Shown: piece by piece, positions 1-6,095 of the stretch
How the letters are laid out: every line of letters begins with the position of its first letter
Position numbering within the stretch: the first letter of the stretch is position 1
The notes under the pieces: model-generated
Told to the model about the DNA's origin: nothing
Database searches by the model: none
The model's input: the letters and a program-made list of their open reading frames with translations, nothing else
Made by a program: the position numbers and the translations under genes
IMG/VR virus record: IMGVR_UViG_3300009433_001838
Location: 1-21,748 of that record
Reading direction: 5' to 3' (one strand)
From: a virus
DNA length: 21,748 bases

Positions 1-1
1 C

Positions 2-856
2 ACTAATCAATATGGTGGGGGCATTGCTTGTCAAGGACCGACTGCTAATATCACACCATTTATTACTCATGCTCGTAATGAGAAGGATCCATTTGAGACA
101 CATTACATGGAACCTCAGTATGACAACAGAGACTTTGAAGGTCAGTTAGTAGAAACTCAAAAGGTAGTAAAGAACTGGCCATGGGAATCTTGGTATGATG
201 ATAGAACATATACGAATGCAGATGGTGAAACTGTTCGTGCCTTTGAAGATGGTCAGGATATGACTATCCGAACAATGGAAATGATGGGTGATGGTGTCCC
301 CGATAATCCTGGTCGTGAACTCTGGCAGAAACCAGTAAGAACTGGTGACGCTAGAAACTATAGTACCAGTCTTGGTTTATCCGCAACAATCTCTTTCCCA
401 CTTGATGGAGGACTACAAGAACGTTGTAAGCAAGCAGCAGATACTCAGATACAAATGCAGCAACAGTTGATTGCTAATAAAAGATTAGACTTTGAGATTG
501 CGAGACTTAAGAATTGTGGTGAACTTATGCAGAGGGGAATCAGTTTCCATCCCAGAAGTCCTTATTTTAAAGTGTGTGCTGATGTGGTAGTTCAAAATGT
601 AACTACTGTCAAGCAACATCGTCACTCTATCCCTTCGGTTTCAGTGCCGACCGTAGGATCTTTATCGCCCGGTTCCGGTCGCGTTGCTCCGCCTTCCTCT
701 CAGTCGCAGACAATACCGGGGGTTTCTTACCCCGTAAGGCAGCAATCTTCTTCACAACCTTCTTCGTCACAGGTTTCACCACTTTTAACAAAAGGTCAGC
801 AAGAGGTTTTGCGAGCAGTGCCGAGGTCGTTGCCACCACAGCAACTGCAACGGTAG
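2..856 (+). CDS. Partial unknown protein entering from the left edge; only plus-strand gene
   Basis: The reading frame is open from the first complete codon of the window to a TAG at 854-856, so the start lies outside; an internal ATG at 107 is not needed as a start. I do not recognise the family. The visible part has an acidic, aromatic-rich N-terminal half, then a helical, Gln-rich stretch around the Cys of LQERCKQAAD, and a Cys-containing motif RGISFHPRSPYFKVCADVVV. After that it becomes a Ser/Pro/Gln-rich tail. That tail (from about base 627) is antisense to the Lys/Arg/Ala-rich end of the minus-strand gene. Its composition is what one expects of a shadow frame, so the natural protein may end earlier, or a frameshift may exist. 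A secreted or virion protein is possible; this is inference only. Confidence 0.6.
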   Translation, partial: TNQYGGGIACQGPTANITPFITHARNEKDPFETHYMEPQYDNRDFEGQLVETQKVVKNWPWESWYDDRTYTNADGETVRAFEDGQDMTIRTMEMMGDGVPDNPGRELWQKPVRTGDARNYSTSLGLSATISFPLDGGLQERCKQAADTQIQMQQQLIANKRLDFEIARLKNCGELMQRGISFHPRSPYFKVCADVVVQNVTTVKQHRHSIPSVSVPTVGSLSPGSGRVAPPSSQSQTIPGVSYPVRQQSSSQPSSSQVSPLLTKGQQEVLRAVPRSLPPQQLQR

Positions 857-1430
857 CAGTTATCATACCTGCTGATGGTATGTTTTGGACAATCTGATCA
901 GGTATATCTAAATTTTCAAATACAGGGAGACATTCTTTTCCTACTGTCTCATACCTAGTAATCTTTTTATTACCCTCTAGGATTGTTCCTACAGGGTTTT
1001 TTAATTGTTGTGCTCTATCAGGACACTCTACTTTTTCAGGAGGTGGTGGTGTATTTGTCTTTGACTTTGGTGGTGTAACTTCTTCTACTTCTGGTGCTTT
1101 ATATGGTGGGGGTGGTGGAGATGTTGTTTCTATCGTTAATCTACGAGGATCATAATCAACTGGATTATAACTAGGAGTTCCTGCATCACAAAATACCTGG
1201 ACACCATCCTTGTCCTCTTCTTTTAGAGTTGTATTCTGACTACTATCTCTATGCGACTCAACGCATCCTGGTATATTAACAATAGGAACACCCACCTGTG
1301 TAGACACGGGTGGGTAAATTGGAACTGCTTGTGAAGGTGTCTTTAACCAATCAGGTGTTTCACTAATGAATAAATTACCAACTTGCTTAATTCCAATATC
1401 AATATTACCTATTTGGATTTCTGGAATCAT
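627..1430 (-). CDS. Unknown proline-rich protein with one membrane segment and basic tail
   Basis: This 267-residue protein is not assigned to a named family. The N-terminal part (1-60) is hydrophobic and beta-like. Residues about 105-135 are proline-rich, with runs PPPPPY and PPPPEK. A hydrophobic helix lies near 190-210 (ATVAVAVVATTSALLA), followed by a strongly basic Lys/Arg-rich C-terminus. Its ATG overlaps the TAA of the upstream nuclease gene as TAATG, so translation is probably coupled. It is the last gene of the operon that starts with the lysozyme. Membrane anchor plus Pro-rich spacer plus basic tail would fit a virion or envelope-associated protein, but that is inference. Its 3' end overlaps the converging plus-strand gene by 230 bases. 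Confidence 0.75.
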   Translation of the reverse strand: MIPEIQIGNIDIGIKQVGNLFISETPDWLKTPSQAVPIYPPVSTQVGVPIVNIPGCVESHRDSSQNTTLKEEDKDGVQVFCDAGTPSYNPVDYDPRRLTIETTSPPPPPYKAPEVEEVTPPKSKTNTPPPPEKVECPDRAQQLKNPVGTILEGNKKITRYETVGKECLPVFENLDIPDQIVQNIPSAGMITATVAVAVVATTSALLAKPLADLLLKVVKPVTKKVVKKIAALRGKKPPVLSATERKAEQRDRNRAIKILRSALKPKG

Positions 1431-1891
1431 TACTCAACCAGAGTGCCATGTTCTCTACGAATGACACGAAGTGCTTCAAGGTTCATATCTTTGGTGCCAC
1501 CATCATATGCATGAGCATATCCTTCTTCAATCATTTGCTCGTTAAGGGACACGCTGTCGTCCCCAATGTAAAGCCACCCCAGAAGACGACCGTATTTGCC
1601 AGTACCGCCAACAAGTTCAGTCCTAACAGACAACTCATCATCACCAGCCAACGTACCTTCGAGTTTCTCTTTGAGCCAGTTGGTTGCGTCGATTCCAAGT
1701 GCTTTCTCCTCTAGGTTTTTGGTCCTTTTCTCTGGCGTATCAACTCCAGCAACTCTAACTCTTTCTTTCTTGTATAAATCAAACCCGAGGTCGATAGTAA
1801 CATCAATAGTATCACCATCAAGGACACGGTTGATCTCCGTCACTCGGAAGTTGTAGCAGGACTTCCTGCTTGGGGGTGTCATCTGTCCCAT
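1430..1891 (-). CDS. Staphylococcal-nuclease-like (thermonuclease) endonuclease
   Basis: The 153-residue protein is a compact SNase-fold (OB-fold) calcium-dependent nuclease that hydrolyses DNA or RNA. The core motif DGDT is at 25-28. The catalytic set is complete: Arg46 five residues before Asp51 in RVRVAGVDTPE, Glu54, and Arg102 in KYGRLLGWLY; these match SNase Arg35, Asp40, Glu43 and Arg87. No signal peptide is visible, so it would act in the cytoplasm unless released at lysis. A likely role is degradation of host nucleic acid, inferred from the family. The start could be Met1 or Met4; both overlap the upstream membrane-protein gene, by 74 or 65 bases. It sits in the lysozyme operon and its stop overlaps the next start. 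Confidence 0.9.
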   Translation of the reverse strand: MGQMTPPSRKSCYNFRVTEINRVLDGDTIDVTIDLGFDLYKKERVRVAGVDTPEKRTKNLEEKALGIDATNWLKEKLEGTLAGDDELSVRTELVGGTGKYGRLLGWLYIGDDSVSLNEQMIEEGYAHAYDGGTKDMNLEALRVIRREHGTLVE

Positions 1892-2027
1892 CTTTTAATT
1901 CTGCAAACGCTATCCTTAATATGTATACGATACAATAGAATGCTCCTGCAACTGCAAGTATCACCATAATGATCACTGACCATACAGGATCATTTGGATT
2001 ATCTAGGGGGCGAAGAAACAGTTCCAT
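1818..2027 (-). CDS. Small single-span membrane protein
   Basis: The 69-residue protein has one clear transmembrane helix at about residues 17-42 (VIIMVILAVAGAFYCIVYIL). A short N-terminal segment precedes it and an acidic, polar C-terminus (DGTDDTPKQE) follows. No family is recognised. Its C-terminal 74 bases overlap the start of the nuclease gene, and its start overlaps the end of the preceding gene by 29 bases, so it belongs to the same compact operon. The hydrophobic helix in this exact frame and its place in a run of overlapping genes support reality. A role in lysis (spanin- or holin-accessory-like) is only suggested by the neighbourhood. Confidence 0.65.
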   Translation of the reverse strand: MELFLRPLDNPNDPVWSVIIMVILAVAGAFYCIVYILRIAFAELKDGTDDTPKQEVLLQLPSDGDQPCP

Positions 2028-2193
2028 CTTTACTATTCACACTAGGGATTAATTGATAAGATAATTTATCTCTCAGTTTATTTACACGTTCTTCATCAAA
2101 TTGGGAAAATTTTCCTCTCTTCTCTACATGTTTATAATAATGTAAAGCATTTTGGATGATTGTAAAATCTTCCATATCTAATTCAAAATTCAT
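1999..2193 (-). CDS. Small unknown soluble protein
   Basis: I chose the ATG at 2193, giving 64 residues starting MNFELDMEDF. It overlaps the TAA of the upstream gene as TAATG, a usual coupling arrangement; the frame also extends two codons further to a TTG. The sequence is charged and helical, with FTIIQNALHYYKHVEKRG and FDEERVNKLRDKL suggesting two amphipathic helices. There is no signal peptide or membrane span. Helical, charged proteins of this size are common in T4-like cyanophages, but I cannot give a function. Confidence 0.65.
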   Translation of the reverse strand: MNFELDMEDFTIIQNALHYYKHVEKRGKFSQFDEERVNKLRDKLSYQLIPSVNSKDGTVSSPPR

Positions 2194-2756
2194 TAGCAAT
2201 CATTAAATACACTACCAACTGTAGAACCAACAGTAGAACCTACTCTACCACCTAAAAGTGCTACCCAACCAGCCGCCAACCATCCAACATAAGGAATGCC
2301 AATTACAGCAGGAACACCAACACCAGCAGCAATACTAGTTCCTGCCATTGCACCTTGTGACCGTGCTCCAGCGTCCGCCACGATACACTCTATTTCTTTT
2401 GCAGACTTTCCCTCGCCGTCTACAGCACCTCCTAGATTTCTAGTGCCGTCCATAGTGTATTGATCTCTGCGCCACTCACGGCGACTTTCGTTACCACCAC
2501 CAAACAATCCTCTCTTCTCTTTATCTAATGATAGAGATTTCTGTGACTCAAGAACAGCAGGATCGTTTGCTTTATATTCTATACTATAACCTTCTTTATC
2601 TGCCTCAATCTTGTATGAGGAATAATCTCCCCTCGGAAAATTAATAACTGGTGCTTCTGGCACTCTGGTTGCTTTAATGATGTGTCCCAGAACACCGATA
2701 TGTGCTACGGCAACAACACCACCAACTCCTAATGCAGTCCATTTAAAGAAGGTCAT
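2193..2756 (-). CDS. Unknown membrane protein with glycine-rich hydrophobic C-terminus
   Basis: The start chosen is the ATG at 2756 (MTFFKWTALGVGG), four bases after the stop of the upstream gene. A longer frame to 2861 would only re-read the upstream gene. The 187-residue protein has an N-terminal transmembrane helix (residues about 5-27), a hydrophilic charged middle, and a C-terminal hydrophobic Gly/Ala-rich section (GTSIAAGVGVPAVIGIPYVG, then WLAAGWVALLGG). It ends with a small repeat VGSTVGSTVGSV and a terminal Cys. The glycine-rich end resembles membrane-disturbing or glycine-zipper segments, which would suit a lysis or virion-penetration role; that is inference. No named family recognised. 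Confidence 0.75.
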   Translation of the reverse strand: MTFFKWTALGVGGVVAVAHIGVLGHIIKATRVPEAPVINFPRGDYSSYKIEADKEGYSIEYKANDPAVLESQKSLSLDKEKRGLFGGGNESRREWRRDQYTMDGTRNLGGAVDGEGKSAKEIECIVADAGARSQGAMAGTSIAAGVGVPAVIGIPYVGWLAAGWVALLGGRVGSTVGSTVGSVFNDC

Positions 2757-2760
2757 AAGA

Positions 2761-3189
2761 TTACATCTGATAAGGTTTTTCTGTTGAAGCAAATCCAATT
2801 TGGATTGGTGCTTGTTCGATACGAATAGTTTGTGCAGGTGCAGTTTGTGCTGCTGCAGCAATCAATCTTTCCATATCTGCTTTACTAATACCACCACCAT
2901 TGCCATTACTTTCTCCTGCTTTCTTTGCTGCCTGAACACCAAAAGTCGCAAGCACCCCAGTAAAGACACTCGCGATAAAAGTAGGATCTAGTTTTTGTTC
3001 AGGAATTCCAAGTGCTGGTGGAAGTTTGATGTATGCCAACGTGAGTATTCCGCCAGACCAAACAAGGATGCCGAGCCTAACAAAAGTAGACAGAATAGCA
3101 AGCTGCTCTTCTTTATCATCTGCAGCTGCCTTTATCTTTCCCAGAAGACCTTTCTTCTTGGGATCTTCTTTCTTGACTTCCTCTGGCAT
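2761..3189 (-). CDS. Small two-helix membrane protein, holin-like candidate
   Basis: The 142-residue protein begins with a very basic/acidic cytoplasmic stretch (EEVKKEDPKKKGLL). It then has two hydrophobic segments: roughly residues 36-57 (GILVWSGGILTLAYI) and 69-90 (TFIASVFTGVLATFGVQAA). A hydrophilic tail with a Gly/Asn linker (SNGNGGG) and an amphipathic helix follows. Two spans, a charged terminus and a lysozyme gene in the same operon fit a holin, but no diagnostic motif exists for holins, so this is a candidate role only. Twenty-one bases separate it from the upstream metallopeptidase-like gene, and four bases from the next gene. Confidence 0.75.
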   Translation of the reverse strand: MPEEVKKEDPKKKGLLGKIKAAADDKEEQLAILSTFVRLGILVWSGGILTLAYIKLPPALGIPEQKLDPTFIASVFTGVLATFGVQAAKKAGESNGNGGGISKADMERLIAAAAQTAPAQTIRIEQAPIQIGFASTEKPYQM

Positions 3190-3210
3190 TCCATATGGAG
3201 CAACGCATCT

Positions 3211-3885
3211 CTATTTAGAAATATAACCTTCTTTAACTAGATACTCTCTAGTTAAAGGAGTTGGTTCATATTCAGTCCACATTTGACCAGCAGCACAAGC
3301 ATTCAATGCATTCATAGTCATACCTTCTGTCTTACCTGCCCACATTGCTTCCTTCTCCCACGGAATTGCTCCTGGTTGCAATGCATATGTCCTACGTACC
3401 ATCTCTTGCCACATCTCAGGAACACTTTCCTCCGGTAAGATAATAGCAATCAAACTATTATCAATCGTTCCTGCCATACAATCCTGTGCAGCGTGCCATC
3501 CTTCATGACGCATCACACTCATTAAAACATGAGGGCGACTCATGAATGTCTTATTTAAATAGAAGTTATTACTTACAGTATGATAGACACCACGATTTCC
3601 TACTGGAAAATACTTTTCGTCAGCAAGATATACACCCACACCAACTTCACTTAGTGAAGAGAGCATATGATTGAACTCTTGTGCCACTGAAGTAAATGCT
3701 TCAGGGTTATCATAATTTGAAGAAACATCTAACAAAGAATTTACTTCAGTCACATCATCGGTGCATTCTCGAAGAAGCATACAACCCATAGAATGACTAG
3801 AATAATAATGTTCTTTTCTAATAGGGTCTGCCATTGCAGGAGCAGCAAGACATGCTGCCATCAAGGCCATAATAAGTTTTTTCAT
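3211..3885 (-). CDS. Secreted HExxH zinc-metallopeptidase-like protein
   Basis: I start at the ATG at 3885, one base after the upstream TGA. This gives MKKLIMALMAACLAAPAMA, a textbook signal peptide with cleavage after AMA (residue 19); the longer frame to 3936 buries it. The mature part has the motif HEGWH at 127-131 (H127, E128, H131), the zinc-ligand and catalytic-Glu signature of HExxH peptidases. A possible third ligand is Glu177 or Glu179 in WEKEAMWAG. Cys35, Cys41, Cys136 and others could form disulfides. The protein (224 residues) would be exported to the periplasm. Sitting in a lysozyme operon, it may help open the envelope at lysis or mature a secreted protein. Family assignment beyond the motif is not certain. 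Confidence 0.8.
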   Translation of the reverse strand: MKKLIMALMAACLAAPAMADPIRKEHYYSSHSMGCMLLRECTDDVTEVNSLLDVSSNYDNPEAFTSVAQEFNHMLSSLSEVGVGVYLADEKYFPVGNRGVYHTVSNNFYLNKTFMSRPHVLMSVMRHEGWHAAQDCMAGTIDNSLIAIILPEESVPEMWQEMVRRTYALQPGAIPWEKEAMWAGKTEGMTMNALNACAAGQMWTEYEPTPLTREYLVKEGYISK

Positions 3886-3886
3886 A

Positions 3887-4141
3887 TCAGAAAGGTAGAG
3901 CGGGTCCGGTAGTTGTGGGAAGTGGTAGAGCACCACCAGTAGTATCAGGAAGTTCTGGCAGTGCAGAATCCATCATTCCAGGTAGAGCACTAGTAATCGC
4001 TTCTGCTGCTGCTTTAGCAACATTCTCTTTTACTTGTTCGACAATAGCATCACGACGGAGATAAACAACTGTTCCTCCACCGATGATACCTGCAGTTCCT
4101 ACAAATGATAGGACTGCTAAAACATTAATTACTTTTTGCAT
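3887..4141 (-). CDS. Small N-terminally anchored protein with ALP repeats
   Basis: The ATG at 4141 (MQKVINVLAV) is preferred to an upstream ATG at 4165. A GAGG Shine-Dalgarno core lies six bases before it, inside the end of the upstream gene. The 84-residue product has one N-terminal transmembrane helix (about residues 4-28), a charged helical stretch (DAIVEQVKENVAKAAAEAIT), and a low-complexity tail in which ALP recurs four times. An N-terminal anchor followed by a helix facing the periplasm is the layout of an inner-membrane spanin, but the match is only architectural. No family recognised. Its stop is one base before the start of the metallopeptidase-like gene. Confidence 0.7.
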   Translation of the reverse strand: MQKVINVLAVLSFVGTAGIIGGGTVVYLRRDAIVEQVKENVAKAAAEAITSALPGMMDSALPELPDTTGGALPLPTTTGPALPF

Positions 4142-4346
4142 AATAAGCCTCGTAGTATTTGGCAATGCCGTTGCAATTTACATTACCTTGAGATACCCAG
4201 TCGTGAGCACACTCGTATATAGATTGATTAGCATACTTCGATTTTCTTGTGTTGTCAAGTTCAGTGCCATACCTACTTAACAAAATAAGAAGAGCTTGTT
4301 CTCTGAGTTTGAGTTTCTCTTTACTATATCTCCAATCATCAACCAT
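4125..4346 (-). CDS. Small unknown helical protein
   Basis: I chose the ATG at 4346 (MVDDWRYSKEK, 73 residues), which overlaps the end of the upstream gene by eight bases and has GGAG seven bases before it. An in-frame ATG at 4388 lies inside the repeat-coding end of the previous gene. The protein is hydrophilic, with a helical KLKLREQALLILLSRYGTE segment and two Cys (ECAHDW, VNCNG). No signal peptide or family is visible. Position in the lysozyme operon is the only clue to function. Confidence 0.65.
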   Translation of the reverse strand: MVDDWRYSKEKLKLREQALLILLSRYGTELDNTRKSKYANQSIYECAHDWVSQGNVNCNGIAKYYEAYYAKSN

Positions 4347-4749
4347 GAATATTCTCCGATCCTCCTTGGAAGTTTTCTGATCCACCAACTGGGTCTAACT
4401 GAGTTGTAGTCTTTCCACACCTGGTTGCCATATCATACATCACTTCATGGATGTTGTCAGGTTCTTTGGGGTCTTGCCATTCAGGACGCAACCACCACCC
4501 ATCATGGGGATCGTCATTGATGTGTTCATACTCCAGTTGTTTTTCTGATTTCACGGGTTCTCCAAACCAAGGATCATTTTTTAAAACTTTTGGTGCAGGT
4601 ATTCCTATGAAACCATACCCTTGAGTAAGGTGTCCTGGTCCACATTCAAATAGAGGTGCTTCTAAGTCATCAATGGTACATCTAACTTCTTTCTGTTTAG
4701 TAAATCCAAGAATACCTTTGAGAGTTTTAGTGAGGTTGGTGCCAATCAT
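4339..4749 (-). CDS. Unknown 136-residue protein ending in a heptad repeat
   Basis: No family recognised. The protein is soluble, rich in Trp, Pro, Asp and Glu in its middle (HDGWWLRPEWQDPKEPDN), and contains three Cys. It ends with an imperfect tandem repeat, GGSENFQ-GGSENIH-G (bases 4345-4386). The second copy doubles as the Shine-Dalgarno region (GGAG) for the next gene. The start overlaps the stop of the lysozyme gene by four bases (ATGA), so the two are probably translationally coupled. This may be a lysozyme partner or virion component; that is inferred only from coupling. Confidence 0.7.
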   Translation of the reverse strand: MIGTNLTKTLKGILGFTKQKEVRCTIDDLEAPLFECGPGHLTQGYGFIGIPAPKVLKNDPWFGEPVKSEKQLEYEHINDDPHDGWWLRPEWQDPKEPDNIHEVMYDMATRCGKTTTQLDPVGGSENFQGGSENIHG

Positions 4750-5327
4750 ACCAATACGAGTTTGTTAGAGTAGTTATAAGCATAGATTTCACGGTTCCCT
4801 TTAATCCCCCAACCCAACCAATAATAGGCAGGAACCATATACTGAGAGATACTTTGTCCATTACCTTCAAAGTCTGGAAGGACTTTTTGGAAGATAGGTT
4901 CATTAATCATATAACGTGTCTGACACTCAAGAGTGCTAGGGTCACAATCATACTTATCAGAGAAATACCTCAACCCCAAATAACGGTGTGTAGAGGTCCA
5001 CTGAATGAGTCCGTACCCACCCCTATGGCAATCATCGTAAAGAACTCTAGCACCTCCCTCGCAAATGTTGGAATGGAACTTGCTTTCTTGTTTAATGTTA
5101 CCCAGGATCGTTGCCAAGGCATTTGGATCTGTGATTCTTGTTTTGTCTTGTAGTTGTTCAAGGACATACTTTTCTTCTGGTGAGCATTCAGGACACTGCC
5201 AGGAGGGTTCGTGTGGAACTACAGGGATGCTGACAACATCTTCTTTAATTGTAATTGGTGCGGATTTAGAGGCACAGGATGCACCAAGAATCCCTAATGC
5301 AAATAAGGCAGCTAAACGGCGGAACAT
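4746..5327 (-). CDS. Exported lysozyme, phage-tail-lysozyme (Phage_lysozyme2) type
   Basis: This protein should cleave peptidoglycan. From the ATG at 5327 it has 193 residues: a basic-hydrophobic export signal MFRRLAALFALGILGASC (Cys18 could be a lipidation site, although the lipobox is poor), a linker with CPEC, then the catalytic domain from about residue 65. The domain shows LATILGNIKQESKF with the likely catalytic Glu81, and GGYGLIQWTSTHRYLGL, the paired signature of phage tail lysozymes. An in-frame ATG at 5354 is excluded because it touches the -10 box of the promoter. The gene leads the left operon, next to small membrane proteins. It could be the lysis enzyme or a virion-borne one; the export signal favours a periplasmic lysis role. 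Confidence 0.85.
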   Translation of the reverse strand: MFRRLAALFALGILGASCASKSAPITIKEDVVSIPVVPHEPSWQCPECSPEEKYVLEQLQDKTRITDPNALATILGNIKQESKFHSNICEGGARVLYDDCHRGGYGLIQWTSTHRYLGLRYFSDKYDCDPSTLECQTRYMINEPIFQKVLPDFEGNGQSISQYMVPAYYWLGWGIKGNREIYAYNYSNKLVLV

Positions 5328-5328
5328 T

Positions 5329-5351
5329 AAAAAAGGAGCGTATTGCCCCTT
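5329..5351 (-). terminator. Terminator-like hairpin abutting the lysozyme start
   Basis: Read on the minus strand, AAGGGGC, loop AATAC, GCTCCTT form a 7-pair stem (one G-T pair) that runs directly into a run of T and then the lysozyme ATG. It would end transcripts coming from the hli operon upstream. Transcripts starting at the adjacent promoter begin inside the left arm and could not form the full stem. Confidence 0.6.
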
Positions 5352-5352
5352 C

Positions 5353-5381
5353 ATTATAGTTTATTCGGTTTTGCCTGTCAA
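5353..5381 (-). promoter_or_regulatory. Consensus sigma70 promoter for the lysozyme operon
   Basis: On the minus strand a perfect TTGACA (5376-5381), a 17-base spacer and a perfect TATAAT (5353-5358) lie just upstream of the lysozyme gene. The -35 box contains the TGA stop of the preceding 42-residue gene. The predicted start point, about 5346, falls inside the terminator hairpin, leaving a leader of roughly 20 bases without a clear Shine-Dalgarno site. Such host-like promoters are typical of early cyanophage genes. Confidence 0.8.
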
Positions 5382-5506
5382 GGTGACGGTGCGTAAACTG
5401 GTTGCATCAGTCCACCACCTGGTCCGTCATTGTCATCATCAATGTTTTCTTGGGATAAACTCCAAAGGATAAATCCCATAACCATTGTTGCTGATAGCAA
5501 TAACAT
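5378..5506 (-). CDS. Very small membrane protein with acidic-glycine linker
   Basis: The 42-residue frame starts at an ATG directly after the TGA of the small hli gene (TGAATG). It consists of a hydrophobic N-terminal helix (MLLLSATMVMGFILWSLS), an acidic turn (NIDDDNDGPGGG), and a hydrophobic tail LMQPVYAPSP. The sharp division into helix and acidic linker, and exact junction with its neighbour, argue that it is real. It is probably a thylakoid or plasma membrane microprotein. Being grouped with Hli proteins suggests a role near the photosynthetic membrane, which is inference. Its stop lies inside the -35 box of the lysozyme promoter. Confidence 0.7.
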   Translation of the reverse strand: MLLLSATMVMGFILWSLSQENIDDDNDGPGGGLMQPVYAPSP

Positions 5507-5614
5507 TCACCATACTCCCGGAATGATTTGTCCTGTGACTGCATAACTACCCATTGCGGCAATGACTCCGATCATTGCTGCCCAACCATTAATCCGTTCT
5601 GCGTTTTCGTTCAT
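5507..5614 (-). CDS. hli: Minimal high-light-inducible protein (35 residues)
   Basis: The encoded peptide reads as almost nothing but one chlorophyll-binding helix: AERINGWAAMIGVIAAMGSY. This fits the Hli/ELIP pattern A-E-x-x-N-G-x-x-A-M-x-G, with Glu6, Asn9 and Gly10 in place. The arginine often found after NG is Trp here. It ends TGQIIPGVW. Hli proteins bind chlorophyll and carotenoid in thylakoid membranes and protect photosystems; phage copies are thought to keep photosynthesis going during infection. An AGGAG Shine-Dalgarno sequence lies eight bases before the ATG. The start overlaps the previous small gene by 26 bases and the stop touches the next ATG. Confidence 0.85.
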   Translation of the reverse strand: MNENAERINGWAAMIGVIAAMGSYAVTGQIIPGVW

Positions 5615-5759
5615 TTGTTTGCTCCTGTGTTTTGTTTGTAATAATTACTTTGCTACCATCGTGACTGAACATCAGTTCATCATCACAGTCCCAACAAAGT
5701 TCTTCAAATAAGGCGTTGAGTTTCTCCATGTCATCATAGAGAGCATTGGGATCAGGCAT
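5589..5759 (-). CDS. Small acidic cysteine-containing protein
   Basis: The 56-residue protein starts MPDPNALYDDMEKLN and contains CWDCDDE, a C-x-x-C pair in an acidic context, followed by a basic end (NERKRRTD). CxxC could bind a metal or be redox-active, but one pair alone is weak evidence. It lies between the 75-residue membrane protein (22 bases upstream) and the minimal hli gene, whose start it overlaps by 26 bases. No family recognised. Confidence 0.65.
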   Translation of the reverse strand: MPDPNALYDDMEKLNALFEELCWDCDDELMFSHDGSKVIITNKTQEQTNERKRRTD

Positions 5760-5781
5760 AATAGATTAGAAGATATCTTAT

Positions 5782-6009
5782 CTATTCTCCTTCACTCAAT
5801 ACAAAATAGAATTTGCTTTGATCTACTGGTGCATTCTCATAAGATGAAATGTCACCATACTGTTTGTGGTCTTTGTAACCTACCATGCGACCCTTCGTAT
5901 TTTGAAGAGCAGACATGAAGACTACGAAAAAGAATACTGCTGGCGCACCGACAAGCAGTGCTCCTCCAATTACATAATAAGTCAGAATTTCAAGTAGAGA
6001 GTTTTCCAT
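5782..6009 (-). CDS. Small membrane protein in the hli operon
   Basis: The 75-residue product has one long hydrophobic helix at residues 5-34 (about LEILTYYVIGGALLVGAPAV, then FFFVVFMSAL). A polar, Tyr-rich cytosolic or lumenal tail follows (KGRMVGYKDHKQYGDISSYE). Its ATG overlaps the TGA of the 28-residue gene upstream by one base (TGATG). It is not a recognisable photosystem subunit, although size and layout resemble small photosystem or cytochrome subunits and it is flanked by Hli genes. Function unknown. Confidence 0.7.
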   Translation of the reverse strand: MENSLLEILTYYVIGGALLVGAPAVFFFVVFMSALQNTKGRMVGYKDHKQYGDISSYENAPVDQSKFYFVLSEGE

Positions 6010-6095
6010 CAGTAGGTTTCTGAAAGTTGTTCCACAGTATAACCGAGCAGACAGAAAAAAGCAACTGTCGTGACGGTGAAAATAACTTCAGTCAT
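6009..6095 (-). CDS. 28-residue single-helix microprotein
   Basis: Between two clear genes a short frame runs from an ATG at 6095 to a TGA at 6009-6011. It encodes one hydrophobic helix (VIFTVTTVAFFCLLGYTV) and a short polar end (EQLSETY). At both ends it overlaps its neighbours by one base in the form TGATG: with the 72-residue Hli gene upstream and the 75-residue membrane protein downstream. This precise double coupling is the main support. It resembles one-helix photosystem-type peptides in size only; no family match. Confidence 0.6.
   Translation of the reverse strand: MTEVIFTVTTVAFFCLLGYTVEQLSETY

Noticed and set aside
5782-6095. Photosystem subunit (PsbM-, PetN- or PsaM-like) identities for the 75- and 28-residue membrane proteins
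   Set aside because: Only size and one hydrophobic helix agree; the sequences do not carry the conserved residues I know for these subunits.
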